DNA from: an uncultured Alphaproteobacteria bacterium
GTDB lineage: Bacteria > Pseudomonadota > Alphaproteobacteria > HIMB59
Direction: 5' to 3'
Length of the DNA: 43,988 nt
NCBI GenBank assembly: GCA_902610175.1
Contig: CACLUR010000008.1
Location: forward strand, 1 to 43,988
Shown: positions 26,459 through 38,357 of the stretch, in pieces
How positions within the stretch are numbered: position 1 is the stretch's first letter
How the letters are laid out: the number at the start of each line of letters is the position of its first letter
Notes under the pieces: generated by a model
Seen by the model: only the letters and a program-made list of their open reading frames with translations
Databases searched by the model: none
What the model was told of the DNA's origin: nothing
Translations under genes and position numbers: made by a program

Positions 26459-26694
26459 CCAAGCACTTCGTACTCTTCAATAATATCGTTGACTAAAAGT
26501 TTTTTGCAAGCAGAGTCGATTTTTTGTGCTTTTTCCTCTTTACTTATATTATCGGGTAAATCTAATTCAATGAGTTTTCCATGTCGGATATTTGAAAATT
26601 CTGTAAATCCTAAACTATTAAGTGACTGTTCAATTACTTTTCCCTGTGGTTCTAAAATTTGGCCTTTAAGTCTTACTAAAATTTTTATTCGCAT
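26455..26694 (-). CDS. purS: Phosphoribosylformylglycinamidine synthase subunit PurS
   Basis: A 79-residue small subunit that bridges PurQ and small PurL. It shows the family pattern VRLKGQILEPQGKVIEQSLNSLGF near the start and a mid-block of the type GKLIELDL. It overlaps purC by one base and purQ by 4. Its presence fits the three-subunit FGAM synthase here. Confidence 0.93.
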   Translation of the reverse strand: MRIKILVRLKGQILEPQGKVIEQSLNSLGFTEFSNIRHGKLIELDLPDNISKEEKAQKIDSACKKLLVNDIIEEYEVLG

Positions 26695-27410
26695 TAAATT
26701 GTCAAGTTTAACCTATTAAGCACCTCTTCATATGCTTCTTCGATATTTCCTAAATCTCTACGAAATCGATCTTTATCAAGTTTTTTATTTGTTTTTAAAT
26801 CCCACAAACGACATGTATCTGGTGATATTTCATCTGCTAAAACAAGCTCATCAGTTTTTTTACAAATTCCAAATTCTAATTTAAAGTCAACTAGATTTAT
26901 CCCTATAGAATAGAACGTAGATCTTAATATATCATTTATTCTCAAAGAATATTCATCTATCAACTCTAATTCATCAAAACCACATAAACCTAAATTAAGA
27001 ATATGTTCAGAACTTATATGAGGATCGCCAAGTTCATCCGATTTTAAACAATACTCAATTAGCGTATTAGATAATTGCGTTCCTTCTTTAACACCAAACT
27101 TTTTAGATAAAGAGCCAGCAAAGAAATTTCTAACTAAAACTTCAATTGGAATAATATCTACTTTTTTTAAAAGCTGAGATTTTTTATCAATTTTCTTTAT
27201 AAAGTGTGTTGGAATATCACAATGATTCAATATTTGAAATAAATAACTCGATATAGCATTATTAATTGCACCCTTATTCTTTATAGAGCCCTTTTTTAAA
27301 TTATTAAAAGCTGTAGCATCATTTTTATAGGTAGCTATGACTTCCTTATTAGTTTTGGCATAAATAATTTTTGCTTTTCCCTCATATAACTTTTTCAATT
27401 TTATTGCCAT
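26694..27410 (-). CDS. purC: SAICAR synthase
   Basis: A 238-residue enzyme that joins CAIR and aspartate with ATP. The start KLKKLYEGKAKIIY is the nucleotide-binding opening of the family. The signature VEFKLEFG appears here as LVDFKLEFGICK, and ADEISPDTCRLWD follows, with the aspartate site. Normal length for bacteria. It overlaps purB and purS by one base each. Confidence 0.95.
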   Translation of the reverse strand: MAIKLKKLYEGKAKIIYAKTNKEVIATYKNDATAFNNLKKGSIKNKGAINNAISSYLFQILNHCDIPTHFIKKIDKKSQLLKKVDIIPIEVLVRNFFAGSLSKKFGVKEGTQLSNTLIEYCLKSDELGDPHISSEHILNLGLCGFDELELIDEYSLRINDILRSTFYSIGINLVDFKLEFGICKKTDELVLADEISPDTCRLWDLKTNKKLDKDRFRRDLGNIEEAYEEVLNRLNLTI

Positions 27411-28699
27411 TAATTAATCCTTTTAAATATTTTATCAACATTTTTAAAAAGATTTTTATTATTGAAAATATTATTAACTTTACTTGATATTTTTAATTTG
27501 GCTAAACGAGGATGACTTAAAAGATTATCTTTAAAAGACATATTACCTTTCCAAGTTTTCAAAGCACAATCTTGAACAATCTTATAGGCATCTTCTCTTA
27601 AAACTTTATTTTCAATAAGAAAAATCAGGACATTTTGTGAATAGGGTAGACCTTTTAAAAGATTTAAATTTTTCATCATTTTTTTTTTATTTATATTTAA
27701 ATTATTTAAAACATTGATCATTCTTTGAACTGCAAAGTCAAGCGTTATGGTGGCATTGGGAGCATTTATTCTCTCAACACTGGAGTGACTTATATCTCTT
27801 TCATGCCATGAAGTTATATTCTCTAAAGCAGGAATGGTTAACGATCTAATCACCCTTGCTAGTCCTGTTAAATTTTCTGATAAAATTGGATTTTTTTTAT
27901 GAGGCATTGCGGAACTACCTTTTTGGCCTTTTCCAAAACCTTCCTCAACTTCTAAGACTTCTGTTCTTTGTAAGTGTCTAATTTCAGTTGATAGACGTTC
28001 TATGGAGCTTGCAATAATAGCAAAAGAGCAAAAAAGGTCAGCATGCCTGTCTCTTGGAATTATCTGCGTGGAGACAGGTTCGATTGAAAATTTTAATTTT
28101 TTAGCAATTATTTGCTCTACCCTTGTGTCAATATTTGAATATGTCCCTACAGGACCAGACATTTGAATTGTTTGTATTTGTTTTATAGAATTTTTAAGAC
28201 GATCTATGTTTCTTTTGTTTTCAGCTAGATATCCTAATATTTTTAATCCAAAAGTAGTCGTTTCGGCGTGAATACCATGACTTCTACCGATACATAATGT
28301 GTACTTATGTTTTTTTGCAATATTTAAAAGAGATTTACTCAAAGTTTTTAAACCTCCAAGAATTATATTGCTTGATTGGTTAAGTTGTATGGAGAAAGAG
28401 GTATCTAAAATATCGCTAGATGTAAGTCCTTTATGAATATACCTAGACTCTGGTCCTACGTACTTTGCTACATTAGTTAAAAAAGCAATTACATCGTGCT
28501 TTGTTTTTTCTTCAATTTTTTCTATTTCCTTTACATTAAACTTTGCTTTTTTTTTAATTTTGCTTGAGGTCCCTTTGGGTATCTGACCCAATTTTTCCAT
28601 AGCCTCACAAGCGAGGATTTCAAGGTCAAGCCATATTTGAAATTTATTATTATCTTCCCAGATTTCTTTAAGAATATTTCTAGAGTATCTTGGTATCAA
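27410..28699 (-). CDS. purB: Adenylosuccinate lyase
   Basis: A 429-residue fumarase/aspartase-superfamily enzyme that acts twice in purine synthesis (SAICAR and adenylosuccinate cleavage). The start MIPRYSRNILKEIW is typical and uses TTG, in a TTGA overlap with the map stop. The signature loop GSSAMPHKKNPILSEN holds the catalytic serine, and GRSHGIHAETTTFG and SSDILDTSFS are substrate blocks. It overlaps purC by one base. Confidence 0.95.
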   Translation of the reverse strand: MIPRYSRNILKEIWEDNNKFQIWLDLEILACEAMEKLGQIPKGTSSKIKKKAKFNVKEIEKIEEKTKHDVIAFLTNVAKYVGPESRYIHKGLTSSDILDTSFSIQLNQSSNIILGGLKTLSKSLLNIAKKHKYTLCIGRSHGIHAETTTFGLKILGYLAENKRNIDRLKNSIKQIQTIQMSGPVGTYSNIDTRVEQIIAKKLKFSIEPVSTQIIPRDRHADLFCSFAIIASSIERLSTEIRHLQRTEVLEVEEGFGKGQKGSSAMPHKKNPILSENLTGLARVIRSLTIPALENITSWHERDISHSSVERINAPNATITLDFAVQRMINVLNNLNINKKKMMKNLNLLKGLPYSQNVLIFLIENKVLREDAYKIVQDCALKTWKGNMSFKDNLLSHPRLAKLKISSKVNNIFNNKNLFKNVDKIFKRIN

Positions 28700-29472
28700 T
28701 TATAAAAAACCTTATTTGGAGACTCTGTAAGAATCTCAATATTATCACCATTAATGTATATCGTATGTTCGTACTGAGCGCTAAGTGTTTTATCTTTAGT
28801 CACTGCAGTCCAACCATCGTTAAGTATTTTAGATTGATATTTACCTACATTGATCATGGGTTCAATTGTAAAAATCATCCCATCTACAAATTTTATTTTA
28901 TCATACTCACTATCGTAATAGTGTAAAATACTTGGATTCTCATGAAATTTTAATCCAACTCCATGTCCACAAAAATCTCTAACAACACTAAAATTATTTG
29001 AGGTAGCTATATCCTCAATTTTTTTTCCTATTCTACTGATTGGCTCACCAACTTTTATCTCATCAATACTTTCTATTAAACAATCGTGGGTAACCTCGCA
29101 TAGATTTCTTGCTTTAATTGAAATGTCTCCTACTTTAAACATCCTTGATGAGTCACCATGCCAACCATCAATTATTGTCGTTACATCCACATTTAAAATA
29201 TCTCCATTTTGAAGATTTCGATTATAGTTTGGGATTCCATGACAAATTACATGATTTAATGAGGTACATGTAGACTTAGGAAAACCTCTGTAAAACAATG
29301 GTGCAGGTGTGCCTCCTAGTTCTTGAATTCTTGTTAAACAATAATCATCAATCTCAGATGTTGAGACACCCTCCTTTATAATATTGTTTAGTTCATCTAA
29401 AATAGTTGCAGTTATTTTACTTGCCTCTCTACAAGGTTCTACTTCATCACTTTTGTATGATTTAATTTTCAT
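28696..29472 (-). CDS. map: Methionine aminopeptidase, type I
   Basis: A 258-residue metalloprotease that removes the initiator methionine from nascent proteins. The metal ligands are visible: Asp in LNVDVTTIIDGWHGDSSRMF (two Asp), His in GHGVGLKFHENP, Glu in TIEPMIN, and a final Glu in QYEHTIYI. I chose ATG 29472; one codon upstream is a TTG at 29475. It overlaps sfsA by 11 bases and purB by 4. Confidence 0.94.
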   Translation of the reverse strand: MKIKSYKSDEVEPCREASKITATILDELNNIIKEGVSTSEIDDYCLTRIQELGGTPAPLFYRGFPKSTCTSLNHVICHGIPNYNRNLQNGDILNVDVTTIIDGWHGDSSRMFKVGDISIKARNLCEVTHDCLIESIDEIKVGEPISRIGKKIEDIATSNNFSVVRDFCGHGVGLKFHENPSILHYYDSEYDKIKFVDGMIFTIEPMINVGKYQSKILNDGWTAVTKDKTLSAQYEHTIYINGDNIEILTESPNKVFYN

Positions 29473-30157
29473 CAATATTTATCTCACTAGTAATATTTAT
29501 ACCTTTATGTGATACGTTACATTTAAAAGCTCTAAATTGTACGCCACTTTTTTTTGCTGTAAGAGAGTTTTCATAATACTCATTATCCAAATCTTTAGCT
29601 ATAGAAAATCTATCTACATCATTTCGTTGAATAAGATATATTAAAAAACATTTACTACCTTTTTTAGACATATTACTAAGTTCTAATAAATGTTTAGAGC
29701 CCCTTGAAGTAACTGCATCTGGAAATTCTGCTAAATTTTTTTTTCTTAATAAAGTGACTGATTTAACTTCAATGTAAGTATCTCCATTTGGGTGGCTAGC
29801 AAATATGTCAACTCTAGAATTTTTTCCATATTTAACCTCTTTTTTTAAAACTCCTTTAATTTCCTGTAAAATTTTTTTTTCCTTCATGGCGTTGAAAACT
29901 ATGTCATTTGGCAGAGATGTGTTTACTCCTACAAAAGTTTTATGATCTTTAATTGCCTCTAATCTATATTTTAATTTTGCATTTGGGTTTTCAACCTTGG
30001 CAACTAATACTTTAGAGTCCTCTTTCAATAAACCTAAAAGTGACCCTGTATTTGGGCAGTAAGCTGTGACAACCTCATTATCAATCTTTAAATCTACAAA
30101 AAATCGCTTATAGCGTTTTACAAAAAAACCCTCTAAAATTTCCTCTTTATACTTCAT
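29462..30157 (-). CDS. sfsA: SfsA family DNA/RNA-binding nuclease-fold protein
   Basis: A 231-residue SfsA homologue (sugar fermentation stimulation protein). The N-terminal OB-like part includes YKRFFVDLK and AYCPNTGSLLGLL. The C-terminal part has a PD-(D/E)xK-like core: RVDIFASHPNGDTYIEVKSVTL, then FPDAVTSRGSKHL. Its biological role is poorly known. It is the first gene of the nine-gene minus-strand run. Its ATG is only 2 bases from the ATG of the divergent CinA-type gene, so its promoter must lie inside that gene. Confidence 0.9.
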   Translation of the reverse strand: MKYKEEILEGFFVKRYKRFFVDLKIDNEVVTAYCPNTGSLLGLLKEDSKVLVAKVENPNAKLKYRLEAIKDHKTFVGVNTSLPNDIVFNAMKEKKILQEIKGVLKKEVKYGKNSRVDIFASHPNGDTYIEVKSVTLLRKKNLAEFPDAVTSRGSKHLLELSNMSKKGSKCFLIYLIQRNDVDRFSIAKDLDNEYYENSLTAKKSGVQFRAFKCNVSHKGINITSEINIDEN

Positions 30158-30159
30158 TT

Positions 30160-30903
30160 ATGGTTACTGCTAAGAAAATATATTCTGCTTGTCTAATTAT
30201 CATTGGCAATGAGATATTATCAGGTAGGACACAAGATAAAAATATAAATCATATAGCTAAAGAGTTGTTCATTTGTGGTATATCTTTACAGTTAGTAGTT
30301 GTAATTCCTGACCAAAAAAAAATAATTATTTCTCAAATTAGAAAATTAAAAAATCAATATGATTTTGTCATCACTACTGGCGGTATAGGCCCAACTCATG
30401 ATGACATTACATCTGAGTCAATTAGTTTGGCAGTTAAAAAAAAATACAAATTACATAATGGTGCATACAGAGAATTAAAAAAATATTACACAAAAATTAA
30501 ATCCGAATTAACTGATGCTAGAATTAAAATGGCATATATGCCTGTGGGTTCTGAGTTAATTTTGAACAAAGTTAGTGGAGCTCCAGGATTTAAAATTGAA
30601 AATATATATGTCTTTGCTGGTGTGCCATCAATAGTAGAGGGAATGATGAAAGAATTTAAAAAAATGATTAAAATAAAAAATAAGTTTTACACAACTTCAA
30701 TAACCACAAAACTTTTTGAAAGTAAAATAGCCCACATACTTTTAGATGCAGAGAGAAAATATAAAAATGTCTCTATTGGTAGCTATCCAATTTTTGATGG
30801 GAAACCCAGGGGTGTAGAAATTGTTATAAATTCACAAGTTAACAACTTGGGTGTTCGTAATGCTAGAAGATTTATTAAAAAAGAGATAAACAAAATTATT
30901 TAA
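30160..30903 (+). CDS. CinA-type molybdopterin-binding domain protein
   Basis: A 247-residue protein with a MoCF_biosynth (MoaB/Mog-like) domain. IIGNEILSGRTQDKN and TTGGIGPTHDDITSE are the hallmark blocks of the CinA N-terminal domain and its COG1058 relatives. It lacks the C-terminal PncC-type nicotinamide-mononucleotide amidase domain of full CinA, so it is the stand-alone form (possible ADP-ribose or FAD pyrophosphatase activity in relatives). Only two bases separate its start from sfsA. It ends 37 bases before a tRNA. Confidence 0.85.
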   Translation: MVTAKKIYSACLIIIGNEILSGRTQDKNINHIAKELFICGISLQLVVVIPDQKKIIISQIRKLKNQYDFVITTGGIGPTHDDITSESISLAVKKKYKLHNGAYRELKKYYTKIKSELTDARIKMAYMPVGSELILNKVSGAPGFKIENIYVFAGVPSIVEGMMKEFKKMIKIKNKFYTTSITTKLFESKIAHILLDAERKYKNVSIGSYPIFDGKPRGVEIVINSQVNNLGVRNARRFIKKEINKII

Positions 30904-30940
30904 GATTGTGTCAATATAAGATAAAACAATATTTCTTTGA

Positions 30941-31017
30941 GGCGGAGTAGCTCAGTTGGTTAGAGCGGTGGAATCATAATCCATGTGTCGGGGGTTCAAA
31001 TCCCTCCTCCGCTACCA
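30941..31017 (+). tRNA. tRNA-Met (CAT), elongator
   Basis: A 77-base cloverleaf with encoded CCA. Acceptor GGCGGAG pairs with CTCCGCT (one G-U at the end pair). The anticodon loop ATCATAA holds CAT. The shape GGCGGAGTAGCTCAG and GTGTCGGGGGTT match alphaproteobacterial elongator tRNA-Met. The tRNA-Ile2 (CAT) reading is less likely because of the overall sequence. Confidence 0.88.
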
Positions 31018-31068
31018 AGAATAATCATTGTAATTGTTGATATTTTGACATATCTTTCGTTTTCTGAT

Positions 31069-31145
<77 letters not shown>

Positions 31146-31437
31146 ACAACCAAAAAATGCATTCTTTTCAATGCTTTTTTTTTATTTTTTTTATTGAAAT
31201 GCATTTGACAATGCCCTCATAAAGTGTAGATATATTCTACTTTTTGTTCGATTCACTAGGCCATTTATTGTGCATTAGTGATTCTTGCTCTTTATTTTTT
31301 GTAAATATGAAATGAATAGACGGTGGGTTTATAACGTCAAATTTCGGTAAAGCTCTCATTTGAGAAAAATGATAGCTCGTTATTTTGGCGTCTGACCTAC
31401 GTCAATTTAAAACTTTGTTTTTTATGAGTAGGTAATT
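31146..31437 (+). promoter_or_regulatory. rRNA operon promoter and leader region with boxA
   Basis: TTGACA at 31205-31210 is a good -35; an AT-rich stretch TAGATATATT at 31227-31236 offers a -10 at spacing 16-17. TGCTCTTTA at 31286-31294 matches the rRNA antitermination boxA. AATAGACGGTGG (31315-31326) pairs with 32975-32986 after 16S, the RNase III processing stem. Inside it lie a two-part hairpin (31334-31341 with 31384-31391, and 31351-31360 with 31368-31377) and a second hairpin (31395-31400 with 31428-31433). The region has no protein gene. Confidence 0.65.
31153..31190 (+). terminator. Weak terminator candidate after the tRNA-Met pair
   Basis: GCATT (31159-31163) and AATGC (31170-31174) form a 5-bp stem with a 6-base loop, flanked by A-rich bases and followed by a long T run. 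The stem is short, so termination may be partial. Confidence 0.45.
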
Positions 31438-32935
<1,498 letters not shown>

Positions 32936-32974
32936 AGGAAAAAAAACTTTGAACTAAGTGTACGTTCAAAGTAA

Positions 32975-33022
32975 CCACCGTCTATTTGTTTTGCTTTTTT
33001 CAACATGCGTTGATAAAGAGCA
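32975..33022 (+). promoter_or_regulatory. 16S 3' processing-stem arm and boxA complement
   Basis: CCACCGTCTATT (32975-32986) pairs with 31315-31326 before 16S. Further out, ATAAAGAGCA (33013-33022) is the exact complement of the leader boxA and next base (31286-31295). Together they can close a long stem around 16S. A small hairpin TCAAC-ATGC-GTTGA lies between. Confidence 0.7.
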
Positions 33023-33028
33023 TTGATT

Positions 33029-33105
33029 GGGCGTGTAGCTCAGTTGGTTAGAGCGCGCGCTTGATAAGCGTGAGGTCGGAGGTTCAAGTCCTCCCTCGCC
33101 CACCA
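33029..33105 (+). tRNA. tRNA-Ile (GAT)
   Basis: A 77-base tRNA in the 16S-23S spacer with encoded CCA. Anticodon loop TTGATAA gives GAT. Acceptor GGGCGTG faces CTCGCCC, leaving a T6-T67 mismatch; all other stems close. The anticodon stem has one G-U pair. Position in the spacer is standard. Confidence 0.95.
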
Positions 33106-33113
33106 ACAATGTT

Positions 33114-33189
33114 GGGGGATTAGCTCAGCTGGGAGAGCGCCTGATTTGCATTCAGGAGGTCAGCGGTTCGATCCCGCTATCCTCCACCA
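33114..33189 (+). tRNA. tRNA-Ala (TGC)
   Basis: A 76-base tRNA with encoded CCA, 8 bases after tRNA-Ile. Acceptor GGGGGAT pairs with ATCCTCC (one G-U). The anticodon loop TTTGCAT gives TGC. Standard rRNA-spacer tRNA. Confidence 0.95.
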
Positions 33190-33304
33190 ACTTTTTAAAA
33201 TCGTAAATATGTAAGCTGATAACACAGACGAATGACTTGCACGAGTTATTCGTCAATTTAACAACTAATATAACAACAAATAACTACAAAAAGTTATTAA
33301 CTAC

Positions 33305-33320
33305 AAACTTTTCACTGTGT
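33305..33320 (+). promoter_or_regulatory. 23S processing stem, 5' arm (pairs with 36048-36063)
   Basis: These 16 bases pair with 36048-36063 just after 23S, with a single G-U. They form the RNase III stem that releases 23S; the mature ends lie inside it. Confidence 0.75.
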
Positions 33321-33326
33321 GTTAAT

Positions 33327-36042
<2,716 letters not shown>

Positions 36043-36086
36043 ATAATACACAGCGAAAAGTTTTAACTTTATGTTATAAAAAGTTT

Positions 36087-36199
36087 GTGGCGGTCATAGC
36101 GGAGTGAAAAAACCCGATCCCATTTCGAACTCGGTCGTGAAGGCCTCCAGCGCCGATGGTACTTAGTCTTAAGGCTTGGGAGAGTAGGACGCCGCCTAT
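36087..36199 (+). rRNA. rrf: 5S ribosomal RNA
   Basis: About 113 bases, 44 bases after 23S. Helix I is GGCGG (36089-36093) with CCGCC (36192-36196). CCCGATCCCATTTCGAACTCGG is the loop B/C region (given as landmark at about 36113-36134), and GGGAGAGTAGGACGCCGCC ends it. Exact ends are estimates. No strong terminator follows in the 94-base gap before the next gene, which holds only AT-rich sequence. Confidence 0.93.
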
Positions 36200-36292
36200 T
36201 TAAAATTATCTAATTACATATTTACTTTACCTTTATTTACTTAAATATTTTAAAGGTTAGTATTAAAAATATTTCAAATTTATATTAAGTAG

Positions 36293-37192
36293 ATGAAAGC
36301 AAACTATTCAAAAAAAATACTAATCTATGGTGTTAATGGCTTTATTGGAAAAAACTTAGCTGTTGAATTAATAAAATTAAATTATGATGTTTATTGCATT
36401 ACTTCAAGTGTTGAAATTATATCAGCATTAAATGACTTAAAATTTTTTAAAAAAATTAAATTCATTAAAATAAATAATCTAAAAAAATATAACTTTGACT
36501 ATGCTATATTGAATTCTTCACCAAATAATAAAGAAAAAAACAGAAAAGTTTTTAAGAGTTCAATCACAAAATATAAAAAAATATTATCCAAATTGAACCA
36601 AGACTCTAACGTAATATATTTATCATCTGGTATAGTTTGTTTTACTACTTATATCGATATATCAAATAATCTTTACAGATCTTACAAAAAAGAAATGGAA
36701 GGGATAATACTAAAGCACTCTTTTAATAATAAAGTAAACTATAAAATTATAAGATTATTCTCAGTATTCGGACCATATATGTCTCTGGAAAAATATGCTA
36801 TTGGTTCTTTAATAAAAGCAATAAATGAAAAAGAAATTATATCATTTAGTTCAGATGGAAAATTTTATAGAGATTATATTTATATAAAGGATTTTATTAA
36901 AATTATAAATTATGAAATAAAACAAAAGCGATCAATTATTATTAATATATCATCAAAAAAATATTTATTTAAAAAATTATGCGAAAATTTCTATAAATTT
37001 ATTAATTCTAATATTTTAATAAAATTTGGTAATAAAAGTGTAAATTTAAAAAATTACTATGTTCATGATAAAAGTTTTAAAAAATATTTCCCATATTTCA
37101 TTTTCAATCCTATCAATAAGTCTTTATTATTAACTTTGAATTGGTTTAAGAAGATTGAATATATTAGGCTAAAAATAAAATATGAAAAATAA
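36293..37192 (+). CDS. NAD-dependent epimerase/dehydratase (extended SDR)
   Basis: A 299-residue extended short-chain dehydrogenase, the family of nucleotide-sugar epimerases, dehydratases and reductases. The NAD(P) motif is GVNGFIG near the start (KKILIYGVNGFIGKNL). The catalytic Y-x-x-x-K reads YRSYK (about residues 127-131), with YLSSGIV supplying the serine. FGPY and GKFYRDYIYIKDF are typical later blocks. The substrate is probably a nucleotide sugar, but the sequence does not tell which. First gene after 5S; it overlaps the next gene by 11 bases. Confidence 0.83.
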   Translation: MKANYSKKILIYGVNGFIGKNLAVELIKLNYDVYCITSSVEIISALNDLKFFKKIKFIKINNLKKYNFDYAILNSSPNNKEKNRKVFKSSITKYKKILSKLNQDSNVIYLSSGIVCFTTYIDISNNLYRSYKKEMEGIILKHSFNNKVNYKIIRLFSVFGPYMSLEKYAIGSLIKAINEKEIISFSSDGKFYRDYIYIKDFIKIINYEIKQKRSIIINISSKKYLFKKLCENFYKFINSNILIKFGNKSVNLKNYYVHDKSFKKYFPYFIFNPINKSLLLTLNWFKKIEYIRLKIKYEK

Positions 37193-38357
37193 CTTATACA
37201 CATCTAGATTATCAAAAAGCTTTATCGGACAGGGTATGTTTGAAATATTAAATTCCGTTCAAAGCTTAGAAAGACAAGGGAAAAAAATATATCATTTTGA
37301 ATTAGGGGAACCTTTCCATAAAACAAATAGTAAAATTATAAATAGTCTTATTACATCCATAAAAAGTGGTAATACAAAATATACTAGTTCTTTTGGTTTA
37401 TATGAATTGAGAGATAAAATTAGAGTCTCGACAAAAAATAGTAGAGGATACTATCCTGATCTAGAACAAATACTTATAACACCGGGTGCTAATTCGATTA
37501 TTTATTTTTTAATTAAAACTATTTGCAATCCTGGTGATGAGGTAATTATACCTAATCCTGGTTTTCCAAGTTATATTGCTGCTTGCAATGCAAATGGAGT
37601 AAAAATACGGACTTTAAATTTAACTCAAAAAAATAATTACCAAATTGAAATCTCATCTATAAAAAAACTAATTACCAAAAAAACAAAATTGATAATTATA
37701 AATTCCCCAAGTAATCCACTTGGTGTTATTCAAAATAAAAAAAATTTAATAGAAATGTATGAATTAATAAAACAAAATAATATTTATGTCTTGACTGACG
37801 AAATTTATTCTAGAATTACTTACAATAATAATGAATTTTTTAGTATCAGTTCACTAGATAAATGTAATAAACACGTTATTATTTTAAATGGTTTTAGTAA
37901 ATCTTTCTCTATGACTGGATATAGAATTGGATGTGCAATTGGACCAAAAAAAATTATTAATAAAATGAGGTTATTGGTTGAGACTATTGTTTCATGTGTA
38001 CCACCTTTTATTCAAGAATCTTGCACTGCTGCACTCTCCTTAAATAATGATCTTATTAAAAAAAATAATTTAGATTATTTAAAAAAAAGAAATAAAATTA
38101 TAAATAAGTTTAATGAAACTAATTTGGACTTTGTTATTCCAGATGGAGCTTTTTATATTTTTCCAAGTTTAAAAAAATATAATATTACCGGAGAAAATTT
38201 TTGTAAAAAAATTCTTAACAAATATGGCATAGCTTTAGTACCTGGAATATTTTTTGGAAGTCAGGGTAAATTCAATTTCAGAATGTCATACACTACAGAT
38301 AATACTAGCCTCGATAAAGCTTTAGACTTAATATCGAAATATCTTCATGAATTATAA
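37182..38357 (+). CDS. Class I/II PLP-dependent aminotransferase
   Basis: A 391-residue fold-type I aminotransferase. The PLP lysine sits in LNGFSKSFSMTGYRIGCAIG (about residue 239). NSPSNPLGV and LTDEIYSRI hold the Asn and Asp that bind PLP, and FRMSYT near the end has the carboxylate-binding Arg. It belongs to the aspartate aminotransferase (AspC/AATase I-gamma type) group, and transfers an amino group to a 2-oxoacid. Overlaps of 11 bases on both sides tie it to the epimerase and the ThDP enzyme, so the substrate may be made by one of them. Confidence 0.86.
   Translation: MKNNLYTSRLSKSFIGQGMFEILNSVQSLERQGKKIYHFELGEPFHKTNSKIINSLITSIKSGNTKYTSSFGLYELRDKIRVSTKNSRGYYPDLEQILITPGANSIIYFLIKTICNPGDEVIIPNPGFPSYIAACNANGVKIRTLNLTQKNNYQIEISSIKKLITKKTKLIIINSPSNPLGVIQNKKNLIEMYELIKQNNIYVLTDEIYSRITYNNNEFFSISSLDKCNKHVIILNGFSKSFSMTGYRIGCAIGPKKIINKMRLLVETIVSCVPPFIQESCTAALSLNNDLIKKNNLDYLKKRNKIINKFNETNLDFVIPDGAFYIFPSLKKYNITGENFCKKILNKYGIALVPGIFFGSQGKFNFRMSYTTDNTSLDKALDLISKYLHEL

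Noticed and set aside
33190-33304. Possible fifth tRNA or small RNA between tRNA-Ala and 23S
   Set aside because: Only AT-rich spacer and the processing-stem arm were found; no cloverleaf folds.
36199-36292. Terminator after 5S (ACCTTTA with TAAAGGT near 36230-36258)
   Set aside because: The 7-bp stem has a long loop and no T run; it does not look like an intrinsic terminator.
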